Shown piece after piece: positions 31,816 through 41,543 of a stretch of 45,406 nucleotides of DNA (position 1 is the stretch's first letter; each line of letters starts with the position of its first letter). The notes under the pieces were generated by a model. That model made no database searches. It was not told the DNA's origin and saw nothing but the letters and a program-made list of their open reading frames with translations. Made by a program: the position numbers and the translations under genes. The DNA lies in assembly GCA_937897325.1 (NCBI GenBank), contig CALCOY010000040.1:1-45406 (forward strand), read 5' to 3'. This DNA comes from an uncultured Shimia sp. Lineage in GTDB: Bacteria; Pseudomonadota; Alphaproteobacteria; Rhodobacterales; Rhodobacteraceae.

Positions 31816-33987
31816 CTAGCGCACCCTCAAGGCGTTAAGCGAGACGGTGATGGAAGATGACGACATGGCGAGGGCAGCGATCAGGGGCGTTGCGAGGCCC
31901 GCGATGGCCAACGGCACGGCGACGATGTTGTAAAGCGTCGCGATACTGAAATTCTCAGAGATACGAGCCTTCGCCGATCGAGCCGTGGCCAAAGCATCTG
32001 CTAAAACAGAAAGATCCTGCCCCAATAACACGATGTCTGATGCGACCCGTGCCGCATCAAGAGCCGAGGCCGGCGAAACAGACACATGCGCACCGGCCAG
32101 AGCCGCCGTGTCATTAAGCCCGTCACCGACCATCAGGACCTTCTGCCCAGCTTCTGCCAGTACCGCGACCTGATTGGCCTTGTCTTCCGGCAGACAGGTA
32201 GCATGCCAATCCTCGATCCCAAGCTCTTTTGCGATGTGGGCGACGGATGCAGCATTGTCCCCAGAGAGCAGGATCACCCCCAGGCCCGCAGCCTGCAGTC
32301 GTTCAACGGCCTCGACCGCGCCGGGGCGCAAGGCATCGGTGAACCGAAATGCGTAAGTCTCCTCGCCAATCGACAGAATGCTGCTGAGCCCCTCGGATGC
32401 TGCATGCGGTCCGGCCCACCCCGGACGACCAAGTCGCAACGTGACACCATTCATCACGGCCTCGGTGCCGAAACCCGGCGCCTCTTTCAAGCCTTCCACA
32501 TGGGCAGGTTCGGCATCCTGCCCGGCTTCTGAGATGGCGCGCGACAATGGATGAGTGGATGCGCGGGCCAGAGCCACGGCGACAGATTGTGCGTTCTTGG
32601 GCAGTTGCGACCAGTTTGTCAGTTCCGGTTTGCCCGCTGTCAGGGTTCCAGTCTTGTCGAAAACGACTGTGTCCGCTGCGGCAAGCCGTTCCAACGCGGT
32701 CCCATTCTTGATCAAGAGACCTTTGCGAAAAAGGCGTCCCGCGGCGGTCGTCGTGACCGCAGGCACAGCCAGACCAAGGGCACAGGGGCAGGTGATGATC
32801 AGGACGGCTGCCGCGATATTCAGCGCAACGCGAAGATCACCGGCCCAAAGATACCAGCCGACAAATGACAGCGCCGCGAGAATGTGAACCCCCGGTGCAT
32901 AAAGCGATGCGGCCTTGTCCGCCAACGGGGTGTAGTTGGCGCGCCCTGCCTCGGCCACCGCCACCAGATCGGCCATGCGGTGCAGGGATGTGTCCTGCCC
33001 GACCGCCGTCGCTTCGATCACCAACGGGCCCGTCAGATTGACTTCGCCCGCAGAGACCCATCCACCCGCAGCCACATGCATGGGCATCGTCTCACCTGTC
33101 AAAAGGGATCGGTCCAGCTCGCTCGTTCCGGTTTCGACAACTCCGTCGATTGGGATGCGCCCGCCAGGCGTGACGATAACGCGGTCGCCTACGCAAAGAT
33201 CACCTACTGGGGTTTCGATCTGATTGTCGCCTTCCAATCTCAGAGCACGCGGGACCTCCAAAGCGGTCAACTCTTCTGCGGCAGATCGGGCGGCGGCACG
33301 GGTCCTGAAATCAAGATACCGCCCGGCGAGAAGGAAAAAGCAAAGCGTTAAAGCAGCGTCGAAATACGCATGACGACCTGAAAGCGCTGTCTCCCAAAGT
33401 GACGTGCCGAGGGCCAGAACAATCGCCAGCGCGATCGGCACATCCATGTTCAGACGCCGCACCCGCAGGGCCGACCAGGCGCCCGCAAAGAAGGGCTGAC
33501 CGACATAGGCCGTCGCTGGCAAAGCAATCGCTGCTGAAATCCAATGGAACAGGTCGCGCGTCGCATCTGTGGCACCAGACCAGACAGCGACCGACAGCAA
33601 CATCACATTCATCGCCGCAAAACCGGCCACGGCCAGACGCGTCAGCAGCGCACGACCTGCCGCTTGGCTTTCTGTGACCTGTATCGCGGTCGGGTCAAGC
33701 TCGTGCGCAAGCACGCCGACCCGCGCAAGAGTCCCGATCAGATCAGAGGGCGCGACGTCACCGCTTGGCGTGACATAAGCGCGTTTCAGGGTCAGGTTCA
33801 CCCGGGCCGTCGCTACATCATCGCGCTGCATTAGCGCGGTCTCTGCCTTTCGAATGCAGGCGTGGCAATGGATCTCAGGCAATGACAGCATTAGACCCGC
33901 AGGTGCCAGAACTGGCTGTGGGACATCCACCGGTGCCGCCGCACATCCAGGACACGCCATAGGCCGGGGATCGGGGATGGTCGTCAC
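31816..33987 (-). CDS. ccoI: Copper-translocating P-type ATPase for cbb3 oxidase, CcoI/FixI
   Basis: 723 residues. A Cys-rich N-terminal end (ACPGCAAAP) and a heavy-metal domain with C41-H-A-C44 precede eight membrane helices. LLTGE is at 295-299, the transmembrane metal site CPC at 400-402 (TCPCALGLAVP), the phosphorylation motif DKTGT at 444-448 and the hinge GDGLND near the end. CcoI exports copper to the periplasmic side for the cbb3 Cu-B centre. It is directly downstream of ccoH with a 3-base gap. Confidence 0.95.
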   Translation of the reverse strand: MTTIPDPRPMACPGCAAAPVDVPQPVLAPAGLMLSLPEIHCHACIRKAETALMQRDDVATARVNLTLKRAYVTPSGDVAPSDLIGTLARVGVLAHELDPTAIQVTESQAAGRALLTRLAVAGFAAMNVMLLSVAVWSGATDATRDLFHWISAAIALPATAYVGQPFFAGAWSALRVRRLNMDVPIALAIVLALGTSLWETALSGRHAYFDAALTLCFFLLAGRYLDFRTRAAARSAAEELTALEVPRALRLEGDNQIETPVGDLCVGDRVIVTPGGRIPIDGVVETGTSELDRSLLTGETMPMHVAAGGWVSAGEVNLTGPLVIEATAVGQDTSLHRMADLVAVAEAGRANYTPLADKAASLYAPGVHILAALSFVGWYLWAGDLRVALNIAAAVLIITCPCALGLAVPAVTTTAAGRLFRKGLLIKNGTALERLAAADTVVFDKTGTLTAGKPELTNWSQLPKNAQSVAVALARASTHPLSRAISEAGQDAEPAHVEGLKEAPGFGTEAVMNGVTLRLGRPGWAGPHAASEGLSSILSIGEETYAFRFTDALRPGAVEAVERLQAAGLGVILLSGDNAASVAHIAKELGIEDWHATCLPEDKANQVAVLAEAGQKVLMVGDGLNDTAALAGAHVSVSPASALDAARVASDIVLLGQDLSVLADALATARSAKARISENFSIATLYNIVAVPLAIAGLATPLIAALAMSSSSITVSLNALRVR

Positions 33988-33990
33988 TTC

Positions 33991-34446
33991 CTAACCCCGC
34001 ACGATCAGGATGACGCGCTGACGGAAGACGGTGCCGTCCTCCGCCTTGGCTTTCAGCCGAATGTTCCAGTTTCCGGGCCCCAGCGTGGCAGGCGCTTTAT
34101 AGGATTGGCCATCGTAAACAAAATCGGGCCTTACATCGTCCTGAACATGCGTGGCCCGACCCAGCACTGCATCAAGCTCTGAAACCTCGACAGGCGCGCC
34201 TGCCGCATCGATGATGCGCAAATGCACGACGCCATCAGAGGCATCCGCCTCGACCTCCCAGCCCAGTGCCTCTTGCGCGGTCCGATCGCTATCAAAAGAC
34301 TGGCTTGCCACATAGGAATTCTTGACCTCTAACCCTGGAAACGTGCTGACCGCCGAGAAAGCCAGTGTCAGGTTGACAGCGATGATAATGCTGAAGCCGA
34401 TGACAAACATTGTCGCCACATGCCAGCCCTTCAGTTCACGGATCAT
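33991..34446 (-). CDS. ccoH: cbb3 oxidase maturation protein CcoH/FixH
   Basis: 151 residues with one N-terminal membrane helix (VATMFVIGFSIIIAVNLTLAF) after the start LKGWH, as in FixH, and a periplasmic domain. It overlaps ccoG by four bases, and ccoI follows with a 3-base gap. FixH/CcoH joins the CcoI-CcoN assembly step and is needed for stable cbb3 oxidase. Confidence 0.92.
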   Translation of the reverse strand: MIRELKGWHVATMFVIGFSIIIAVNLTLAFSAVSTFPGLEVKNSYVASQSFDSDRTAQEALGWEVEADASDGVVHLRIIDAAGAPVEVSELDAVLGRATHVQDDVRPDFVYDGQSYKAPATLGPGNWNIRLKAKAEDGTVFRQRVILIVRG

Positions 34447-35876
34447 TCTGTTCCTTTCCCGTTGAAACTAGTGTCGCGATAAGATCTATCGCCGCCCCCG
34501 AGTGCCTCCACCCAGATCCGCAGATCGGTTGTGTCCGCCCTGGCCGCGTTCGATCCCGCTGGCGCAATGACGTAGACGCGCTGCAGAAGTGTCTCGTTTG
34601 CCGGCACGGCGACTGCCTCATAGGCTGATCCTTCCAGTTGCAGACGCAAGGCCGGATCGCCCCGAAGGTTTAGCCGCATCGTACGCGCTTCAAAGTCCTT
34701 GTTGCGCACGCGCACATCGTAGGTATTGCGGATCGACCCATCGGACAGTGTCACAAATGTCGGATTGCGCACTGGCGCGACTGAGATTTCCACGTCCGAC
34801 CGGATGAAAAGCGCGAAAAGAAGCGCAAGACCGACGCCCGACCAGAGCGCGGTGTAAAGCATCGTGCGGGGGCGGAACACGTGGCGCCAAACCGATTTCG
34901 GCGGATTGCCTGCGCGTTCTGCCACCTCGTCGGTCAGCGCCATATAGTCGATCAGACCGCGCGGCTTGCCGATCTTGGCCATAATGTCGTCACAAGCATC
35001 AATGCAAAGCGCGCAGGTGATGCATTCCAATTGCTGACCATCGCGGATGTCGATACCGGCGGGGCAGACATTCACACAAGCCATGCAATCGATGCAATCG
35101 CCCTGCGCTTCACCCGTCCTGACCTCCTCTGAATGTTTGCGCGGCTCGCCTCTCCAACTGCGATAGGCGACTGTCAGGGTGTCCTCGTCCATCATGGCCG
35201 CCTGGATTCGGGGCCATGGACACGCGTAGTTGCAAATCTGCTCCCGTGCAAAACCGCCAAAAACGAAGGTTGTCGCCGTCAAAATCGCCATAGTCGTGTA
35301 GGCGGTTGGATGCGCATTCAGCGTCACCAGATCCCGCAACAATGTCGGCGCGTCGGCAAAGTAAAACACCCATGCACCGCCGGTCGCCAGGCCGATCAGA
35401 AGCCACACACTCCACTTCGTCACGCGCAGCCTGACTTTCCGGAAACCCCATTCTTTTTGCCGATGAAGACGCAGGCGCGCGTTCCTGTCCCCTTCGATCC
35501 AGCGCTCAACGGCGATAAAAAGGTCGGTCCAGACGGTTTGGGGGCAGGCATATCCGCACCAGACACGCCCCAGGGCGGAAGTAAAAAGAAACAGCCCCAG
35601 ACCTGCCATGATCAGAAGCCCGGCCACAAAATAAAATTCATGCGGCCAGATCTCGATCCAGAAGAAGTAGAAGCGGCGCCCTGCGAGATCCAATAGAACG
35701 GCCTGGTCTGGGATGTCAGGTCCGCGATCCCAGCGGATCCATGGCACGGCGTAGTAGATACCCAAAGTGACAAACAGAATCACCCATTTGAGGCTCCGGA
35801 AACTGCCTTTGACCCGTTTTGGGAAGATGGGTTCGCGCGCCACGTACAAACTGGGCGCTGGTGTTTGCTCTGTCAC
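34443..35876 (-). CDS. ccoG: cbb3 oxidase accessory protein CcoG (two [4Fe-4S] clusters)
   Basis: 477 residues. Several membrane helices carry the conserved CGYACPQ at 107-113 and CNYACPW at 215-221. Two ferredoxin-type motifs follow, CIDCMACVNVC at 261-271 and CITCALCIDAC at 285-295. The C-terminal part forms an immunoglobulin-like domain (residues about 360-470). CcoG reduces copper for cbb3 assembly. It is the first gene of ccoGHIS and lies behind a perfect FNR box. The structural genes ccoNOQP are not adjacent in this window. Confidence 0.95.
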   Translation of the reverse strand: MTEQTPAPSLYVAREPIFPKRVKGSFRSLKWVILFVTLGIYYAVPWIRWDRGPDIPDQAVLLDLAGRRFYFFWIEIWPHEFYFVAGLLIMAGLGLFLFTSALGRVWCGYACPQTVWTDLFIAVERWIEGDRNARLRLHRQKEWGFRKVRLRVTKWSVWLLIGLATGGAWVFYFADAPTLLRDLVTLNAHPTAYTTMAILTATTFVFGGFAREQICNYACPWPRIQAAMMDEDTLTVAYRSWRGEPRKHSEEVRTGEAQGDCIDCMACVNVCPAGIDIRDGQQLECITCALCIDACDDIMAKIGKPRGLIDYMALTDEVAERAGNPPKSVWRHVFRPRTMLYTALWSGVGLALLFALFIRSDVEISVAPVRNPTFVTLSDGSIRNTYDVRVRNKDFEARTMRLNLRGDPALRLQLEGSAYEAVAVPANETLLQRVYVIAPAGSNAARADTTDLRIWVEALGGGDRSYRDTSFNGKGTE

Positions 35877-35935
35877 GATATGATCCGCGTGTTTCGCTAC
35901 CGTGCCGTTGTGCCAAAATCACAGGTCGGACGTCT

Positions 35936-35949
35936 TTGACACAGGTCAA
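35936..35949 (-). promoter_or_regulatory. FNR/FnrL binding site upstream of ccoG
   Basis: The sequence TTGACACAGGTCAA is a perfect TTGA-N6-TCAA dyad, the binding site of FNR-type regulators such as FnrL. Its centre is about 66 bases upstream of the ccoG start. A class II arrangement (centre at -41.5) would put the transcription start about 25 bases before the ATG. This fits induction of cbb3 maturation at low oxygen. Confidence 0.85.
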
Positions 35950-36006
35950 ACGATTGGTGCGACAAAGGCGGAGCAAACGCGCCGCAGGAAAGAGCTTTTT
36001 GCGCCC

Positions 36007-36468
36007 TTAGGTGATCTCGGTCGGCTCACCGAACCGTTCCTTGAGGCGCTCCACGATTTGCTCTCGGGCTTGGCGATAACTGTCCAGTTTGGCCTCGCGG
36101 GTTTCGCCAAGGCCAGTAGGATCAAGGATTGGCCAGTATTCAACATCCAGGTGATAGTAGCGCGTCAGTTCCAGCGCCCGCCTTTGGCTTGCAGGAGACA
36201 GGGCAACAACCAGATCGAAGGATGACAGATCATCCCCCCAATCTTCCATCTCATCGAAGCTGCGAGACCGATGGCGGGCCAGCTCGACATCCATTTCCTG
36301 ACACACGGCGATCGAAAAACCATCGATCTCCATGTCATTGTTGACCCCCACCGACTGCACATAAGTGCCCGTACCATAGAACTTTTTCATGATTCCTTCT
36401 GCCATTGGTGATCGGACGGCATTGTGATCGCAACAAAAGAGAACCGACTGAGGAAGGGGCCGAACCAT
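36007..36468 (-). CDS. Low-molecular-weight phosphatase / arsenate reductase-like protein
   Basis: 153 residues. The phosphate loop C13-DHNAV-R19-S follows the first strand (VLFCCDHNAVRSPMAE). An Asp in ILDPTGLG may act as general acid. This matches low-molecular-weight protein tyrosine phosphatases and related arsenate reductases; the CxxN of arsenate-type enzymes is not a clear guide. It begins right behind the UPF0262 stop (TGAATG), a pairing seen near hisD in other alphaproteobacteria. Substrate unknown. Confidence 0.85.
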   Translation of the reverse strand: MVRPLPQSVLFCCDHNAVRSPMAEGIMKKFYGTGTYVQSVGVNNDMEIDGFSIAVCQEMDVELARHRSRSFDEMEDWGDDLSSFDLVVALSPASQRRALELTRYYHLDVEYWPILDPTGLGETREAKLDSYRQAREQIVERLKERFGEPTEIT

Positions 36469-36951
36469 TCAGCCGCCGAAATGTAGCACGCAGATCAGCG
36501 TGAAAAGCCGACGGGCCGTGTCAGCGTCGATCTCAGCCTTGCCCTCCAGACGCTCCTGCAGAACGCGGCTACCTTCATTGTGGATCCCACGACGGGCCAT
36601 ATCGATCGTTTCGATCTGACTGGGCGGAAGCGTTTTTACCGCATCAAAATAGCTTTCGCAGATCTGGAAGTAGTCCTTGACCACCTGGCGGAAGGGACCA
36701 AGCGACAAGTGAAATTCTGCCGCTTTCTCCGCGTCTTCGGTGGCCACGTCAAAGACCAAACGCTTGTCACGAATGGACAATTCGACACGGTAAGGGCCTG
36801 TCGCTGTCGGCCTGCCTTCGCGGCACGGCAACACGAATGTGTTTTGCTCCAGAAGATCAAATAGCGCGACCTTCCTCTCCTGCTCGATCTCTGGTGTCGG
36901 CGGCGGAAGGTTGGCATCGTCAAGTTCCAGATGTGAAATATAGGACATCAT
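36469..36951 (-). CDS. UPF0262 family protein
   Basis: 160 residues. It matches the UPF0262 family of alphaproteobacteria: LFDLLEQNTFVLP, GPYRVELSIRDKRLVFDV, SLGPFRQVVKDYFQICESY, and IETIDMARRGIHNEGSRVLQERL is a hallmark of its second half. No function is known. Two consecutive ATGs (36951 and 36948) are possible starts. It precedes the phosphatase gene without a gap. Confidence 0.92.
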   Translation of the reverse strand: MMSYISHLELDDANLPPPTPEIEQERKVALFDLLEQNTFVLPCREGRPTATGPYRVELSIRDKRLVFDVATEDAEKAAEFHLSLGPFRQVVKDYFQICESYFDAVKTLPPSQIETIDMARRGIHNEGSRVLQERLEGKAEIDADTARRLFTLICVLHFGG

Positions 36952-37021
36952 GCAAGACCATCTAACAAACGTATGCGCTTTGATTAGTCAAAGCACAGCC
37001 GTCGCACAATGACACAAAAGA

Positions 37022-37696
37022 CTAAGCCCGAACCATGAACAAAAGGGCCAGAAGCAAGAAACCTCCAAAACCGGCCAATCTGGCAATATTCGGCGCACCC
37101 GGCCGTAGCCAATCGCGTTCTCGCAAGGGCAGGATCAAGCCAGGCAGTAAGACAAGCTGCAAAAGCAGCCATTTGTCCTCCGGCGGCGTCAAAAGTGCTA
37201 CGAACAGAAAGTAAACGCCCAGCATCGCAGGCCAGACCCGAAAGAGACTGCGCTGAAGATCGGGCGTTTCATCTTGGTTGTGGTAGTATCGGCCGCCCGA
37301 TGCGGGAGGCGAAGGCAGTTCGATCCGCATTGCTGCGGCGACACAGGTGAAAAACGCAAGGCCTAAACCAGCCAGAAACAACCGCGCACCGAACGCGCCT
37401 GCTGAGGACCAAGTCGCCAGTACCATCAATAACATCGGACCGTAAGCGCACCAGATGGCAAGGGCCAGGCGATCGGCCCAATGAGCAGATCTGCGGTGCG
37501 CAACAGTAAGGTTGCTTTCGACAACGGGCAAAAGGATCATAATACCGACAGCGCTGACCAAGCCAAGTTCGATGGCAGTAAGCGTCTGGCTATTTTGCTG
37601 CCAAGCTTGCAAGAGGCTGACGACCAGCCCGCACCCAAAAGCGAGGCTGATCATCTGCGCATTCCGCATGTGAGTGGTCTGCAACCGCGGCGACAT
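37022..37696 (-). CDS. Uncharacterised multi-pass membrane protein
   Basis: 224 residues with six or seven hydrophobic segments (about 15-32, 42-60, 78-98, 104-121, 157-173, 176-190 and 205-222). A polar middle loop contains SGGRYYHNQDETPDLQRSL. I do not recognise a family. An internal ATG at 37669 is an equally good start. It lies between hisD and UPF0262 on the same strand and is likely co-transcribed with them. Confidence 0.75.
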   Translation of the reverse strand: MSPRLQTTHMRNAQMISLAFGCGLVVSLLQAWQQNSQTLTAIELGLVSAVGIMILLPVVESNLTVAHRRSAHWADRLALAIWCAYGPMLLMVLATWSSAGAFGARLFLAGLGLAFFTCVAAAMRIELPSPPASGGRYYHNQDETPDLQRSLFRVWPAMLGVYFLFVALLTPPEDKWLLLQLVLLPGLILPLRERDWLRPGAPNIARLAGFGGFLLLALLFMVRA

Positions 37697-37817
37697 ACGC
37701 TAGAGAATGGTTTGTAGGCAGCTGACGTCAAGCGAGCGCTGTTTGCTTCAGGTGAATGAGCGGGCTACCGCTAGTTGTTCCAAACGGGCCAAGCGGCCTT
37801 GATGAAATTCGCCCCAG

Positions 37818-39122
37818 CTACTTTCGGTTCATGTGCTCCAAACGCGCGGTCACGGACAAACCATGTGCCTCAAGGCTTTCCGATGTAGCCAGACGTTCCG
37901 CTGATCGACCGATCTGCTGCAAGGCTTCAGGTGTCATCCTTGCCAAAGTCGTTCGCTTCATGAAGTCCAGTACGGATAAACCCGAGGAAAAGCGTGCAGA
38001 GCGGGCCGTGGGCAAGACATGATTGGGTCCACCTACATAGTCGCCAATCGCTTCGGGCGTCCAATGACCCAGGAAGATTGCGCCTGCATGCCGAATGCGT
38101 GCGGCAAGCCCTTCGGCATCCGCCACGCAAAGCTCAAGATGTTCAGGAGCAATCCTGTCACAAAGCTGCACGGCAATATCCAGATCGGGCACGTTTATGA
38201 TGGCGCCAAAGTCGCGCCAGCTCGCTCCGGCAATCTTGCGGCGTTGCAACGTCTCCAATCGGCTCGAAACGGCATCAGCCACGGCCCTGCCAAATTCTGG
38301 ATCCGTGGTGATCAGCAGCGATTGCGCGCTTTCGTCATGCTCTGCCTGGCTGAGCAGGTCGAGCGCGATCCAATCCGGGTCGTTGTTCGCATCCGCGATC
38401 ACAAGGATTTCCGAGGGACCGGCAATCATGTCGATCCCGACCTTGCCAAAAACCCGTCGCTTGGCGGCGGCGACGAAGGCGTTGCCCGGCCCGGTGATCT
38501 TGTCGACAGGCGCGATAGTATCCGTCCCATAGGCAAGGGCTGCAATCGCCTGTGCTCCCCCTATGCGGTAGATCTCGTCCACACCTGACAAACGCGCCGC
38601 CAAAAGGACAAGCGGATTGATTTCGCCATCAGGGGTCGGAACGGTGATGGCCAAACGGCCCGCTCCAGCCACCTTCGCGGGGATCGCATTCATCAACACG
38701 GATGAAGGATAACTTGCCAGACCACCCGGAACATAAAGCCCTGCGGCCGAGACGGCCGTCCACCGCCAGCCAAGTGTCGCCCCCGCAGCATCCGTCCAAC
38801 TGGCATCCTCCGGCATCTGGCGCGCGTGATAAGCCCGGATCCGATCCGCAGCCAAGGTGAGCGCCGCGCGGTCTTCTTCGTTCACCTGCCCTATCGCAGC
38901 ATCAATCTCTTTCCGCGAAAACCGCAACGTCTCCGGGGTCAGGGCAATCCGGTCAAAGCGTTCCGTCAATTCTATGACCGCCGTATCACCAGTTTCACGA
39001 ACATCAGATATGATCTGTGCGACAACCGCGTCGACATCGGGACTGTCTTCACGTTTTGCGTTCAACAAGGCCGTGAATTGCGCTTCGAAATCACGCTGTC
39101 CATAGTCAAGAAAATGGGGCAT
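37818..39122 (-). CDS. hisD: Histidinol dehydrogenase
   Basis: 434 residues, the usual length. It has YVPGGLASYPSSVLMNAIPAKVAG spread over the NAD-binding region, IGGAQAIAALAYGT, AGPSEILVIAD, LLSQAEHDESAQS with the zinc and catalytic residues, and EHLELCV. It catalyses the last two oxidations of histidine synthesis. It is not near other his genes in this window. It is divergent from the amidase gene, 62 bases away. Confidence 0.96.
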   Translation of the reverse strand: MPHFLDYGQRDFEAQFTALLNAKREDSPDVDAVVAQIISDVRETGDTAVIELTERFDRIALTPETLRFSRKEIDAAIGQVNEEDRAALTLAADRIRAYHARQMPEDASWTDAAGATLGWRWTAVSAAGLYVPGGLASYPSSVLMNAIPAKVAGAGRLAITVPTPDGEINPLVLLAARLSGVDEIYRIGGAQAIAALAYGTDTIAPVDKITGPGNAFVAAAKRRVFGKVGIDMIAGPSEILVIADANNDPDWIALDLLSQAEHDESAQSLLITTDPEFGRAVADAVSSRLETLQRRKIAGASWRDFGAIINVPDLDIAVQLCDRIAPEHLELCVADAEGLAARIRHAGAIFLGHWTPEAIGDYVGGPNHVLPTARSARFSSGLSVLDFMKRTTLARMTPEALQQIGRSAERLATSESLEAHGLSVTARLEHMNRK

Positions 39123-39184
39123 CGGCTGTCCTTTCGTCCGGCATCACATAGCCGGGCACCCTGGCAGCCTCAAGGGAGAGTGGT

Positions 39185-40594
39185 ATGTCGGAAATCATAA
39201 CTTGGAGCGCGGTGGAAACCGTGCGCCGTCTCAAAAACCGGGACGTCTCCGCTGTTGAAGTAACCGAGGCGCATCTCGCGCGCCTCGCAGCTGTCAATCC
39301 AAAGCTCAATGCGTGCGTGCAAGATGTGCCTGACGCGATGGAACAGGCCAGCGCTATTGACGAAACCGGGGGCGAGAGCCTTTTGGCGGGCGCACCCGTC
39401 ACCACCAAAATCAATACCGATCAGCGTGATTTGCCCAACAGCAACGGCCTGCCCGGATTGGCAAATCACATAGCCGAAGAGGACGCACCCGTTGTCGCCA
39501 ATCTGCGCCAGGCTGGCGGGGTGATCATCGGGCGCACCAATACGCCCGAGTTTTCACTGCGCTGGTGCACGTCAAACCCGCTGCATGGTGTCAGCCTGAA
39601 TCCCTGGAACCACGAACACACACCTGGCGGGTCCAGTGGCGCAGCTGCCGCCGCCGTGGCTAGTGGCATCGGCGTATTGGCGCATGGCAACGATCTTGGT
39701 GGCTCCATCCGCTATCCAGCCTTCTGCTGCGGGATCGCCGGGCTGAAACCGTCCATCGGGCGCATCCCGGCCTGGAACCCCTCAGCACCAGCAGAGCGGC
39801 CACCCGTCGTTACGCTCATGTCGGTGCAAGGCCCTATTGCGCGCTCTGTAGCAGATGTACAGCTGGGGCTGGCTGCCATGCGTTCCCATTCACCGAACGA
39901 TCCGAATTGGACATCTGCACCGGCGAACGGGCGGCTCCGAAAGGAGGGTCGAGGCAGGATCGCTTTTGTCCCGCATCCATTCAGCTCCGAAACGCATCCT
40001 GCACTGGCCCAAGCGGTTGAAGATGCACGACTTGCCGCAAAAAATGCAGGCTTCGAAACGGTGATGCTTGATCTGCCAGAGACCGAACGCTGCGCGAACC
40101 TTTGGGGGCGGCTTCTTTTCACGGAAACCCAGACAATGATGGAAGAAAGTATCCGAAGCCTCGGCTCATCCCATCTTCAGGGGTGGATTGATCAATTCAC
40201 CCAGCATTTCGAGAAGTTCGATCTCAAGGGCTATATGCGCGCGATGAGCGAGAGATACAGCCTTCAGCGGCTCTGGGCCCAAATGTTCGAAGAGGTGGAC
40301 TTCGTCGTGATGCCTACATCGCTGTTACCCCCCTTCGAGAACGATCTTGATTTCAATGATCCGACGCAGGCCAAAACGATCATCGAAGCGCAAAAGCCCC
40401 TATGTGTGGTCAATCTTATAGGTTTGCCGGCTCTGGCGTTGCCGACCGGTCTGTCGAATGGCCTGCCTATTGGTGTGCAGATCGTCGGCCCCATGCATGA
40501 CGATGATGCCGTGATCGAAGTCGGTCTTATGATGGAAAAGGGTCTTGGGAACGTGCTGGACAGCATGCCAGCACCCTATGGGCTTTCAAGCTGA
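39185..40594 (+). CDS. Amidase signature family protein
   Basis: 469 residues. The Ser-cisSer-Lys triad is visible: Lys75 (APVTTKINT), the cis-Ser in GGSSGAAAAA at about 149-151 and the nucleophile Ser174 in DLGGSIRYPA. The AS core is complete, with GRTNTPEFSLRW and FCCGIAGLKPS. These enzymes hydrolyse amides of varied kinds; the substrate cannot be predicted. It is not GatA, because the length and neighbours differ and no gatB/C is present. Its end overlaps the end of the convergent GNAT gene by 19 bases. It interrupts an otherwise minus-strand hisD-murA block. Confidence 0.9.
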   Translation: MSEIITWSAVETVRRLKNRDVSAVEVTEAHLARLAAVNPKLNACVQDVPDAMEQASAIDETGGESLLAGAPVTTKINTDQRDLPNSNGLPGLANHIAEEDAPVVANLRQAGGVIIGRTNTPEFSLRWCTSNPLHGVSLNPWNHEHTPGGSSGAAAAAVASGIGVLAHGNDLGGSIRYPAFCCGIAGLKPSIGRIPAWNPSAPAERPPVVTLMSVQGPIARSVADVQLGLAAMRSHSPNDPNWTSAPANGRLRKEGRGRIAFVPHPFSSETHPALAQAVEDARLAAKNAGFETVMLDLPETERCANLWGRLLFTETQTMMEESIRSLGSSHLQGWIDQFTQHFEKFDLKGYMRAMSERYSLQRLWAQMFEEVDFVVMPTSLLPPFENDLDFNDPTQAKTIIEAQKPLCVVNLIGLPALALPTGLSNGLPIGVQIVGPMHDDDAVIEVGLMMEKGLGNVLDSMPAPYGLSS

Positions 40595-41076
40595 CGAACA
40601 CAGAAAATATCATGTTCCGGGCCACGTTCACCAATGATCGCGTTGGGCAGGCGGCCTTCCTGCCTAAACCCGTGGCGTTGGTAAAAACGGATCGCGCGCG
40701 GATTGCTTTCAGCGACGAAGAGTTCAAGTTGCCAGACGCCAATCTTCTGCGCCTTTTCGGACAGCACATTCATCAGCTTGTCGGCCGCCCCAGTTCCTTG
40801 CGCTGAAGGTCTGACATAGAATGCCCCAATCTCTCCGCGATGCCGTGTCCGCAGCCGATTGAGATGGATGAGGCTACCGATGCCCACAGCGGCCCCGCCA
40901 TCAAAAACCCCAAATGTCTGACCGCGCTCAAGCTGCTTCGCGATATCCTTGATCGGATGGGCTGCCGCTTCTTCGACCGAAGTCAGAAAGGCCAAAGGAA
41001 AGCAATTTAGGCCCTCCAGACGCAATTCCTGCCAGGTTTCGGCGTCCGCGCCGGTCAGTTGCCGTGCTGTGATCAT
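40576..41076 (-). CDS. GNAT family acetyltransferase (unrelated to the array)
   Basis: 166 residues of the more classical GNAT type. The acetyl-CoA motif reads RPSAQGTGAADKLMNVL, the C-terminal part has ESNPRAIRFYQRHGF, and the end is EHDIFCVRQLESP. Unlike the array copies it has RxxxxGTG followed by FYQRHGF. It overlaps the DUF2948 gene by four bases upstream and the amidase gene at its 3' end. Acceptor unknown. Confidence 0.88.
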   Translation of the reverse strand: MITARQLTGADAETWQELRLEGLNCFPLAFLTSVEEAAAHPIKDIAKQLERGQTFGVFDGGAAVGIGSLIHLNRLRTRHRGEIGAFYVRPSAQGTGAADKLMNVLSEKAQKIGVWQLELFVAESNPRAIRFYQRHGFRQEGRLPNAIIGERGPEHDIFCVRQLESP

Positions 41077-41543
41077 TCCGGATGCTTTGGCGTAGACTTT
41101 GACGGCGCCAGATAGGGCCGCGTGACGTCTTTCAGAGTCACATCCAAAGCCTCGACCGACAGGCGAAGGCCGCCATCACCAGCCAAAGTCAACAGCAGAT
41201 CACCCGAGCCGTCCTCACCCGGTTCAAAGGCCATCGACAGCAACGACAAGACGACATCCCTCTCCAGCCGATCCACACCCTGCGACGCAACCTTAAGAAC
41301 GTTGTCGATGATGATCAGTGCCTGAACACGCTCTGGCGCGCGGCGTGCTTTGCCTTCGTCTTCCCAACGAAACCGGTTGAGCAAGATTGCGAAGCGGCGA
41401 TCTTTAGCCACCCACTTCATTTCAGCCGCTGGAAACACCGCATCCTGCGTCAGTGACGAGATCACCTGCAAGTCATCGGCATCCAAGGCGCCAAGATTTA
41501 GGGGCGCTTCTTGCCCGTCTTCAAACCGTGCGTCTTCAGTCAT
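41073..41543 (-). CDS. DUF2948 family protein
   Basis: 156 residues. The pattern [44 protein letters not shown] and the C-terminal [19 protein letters not shown] fit the DUF2948 family, which in alphaproteobacteria sits next to murA. Function unknown. It overlaps murA (ATGA) and the GNAT gene, so the three are translated together. Confidence 0.88.
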   Translation of the reverse strand: MTEDARFEDGQEAPLNLGALDADDLQVISSLTQDAVFPAAEMKWVAKDRRFAILLNRFRWEDEGKARRAPERVQALIIIDNVLKVASQGVDRLERDVVLSLLSMAFEPGEDGSGDLLLTLAGDGGLRLSVEALDVTLKDVTRPYLAPSKSTPKHPE

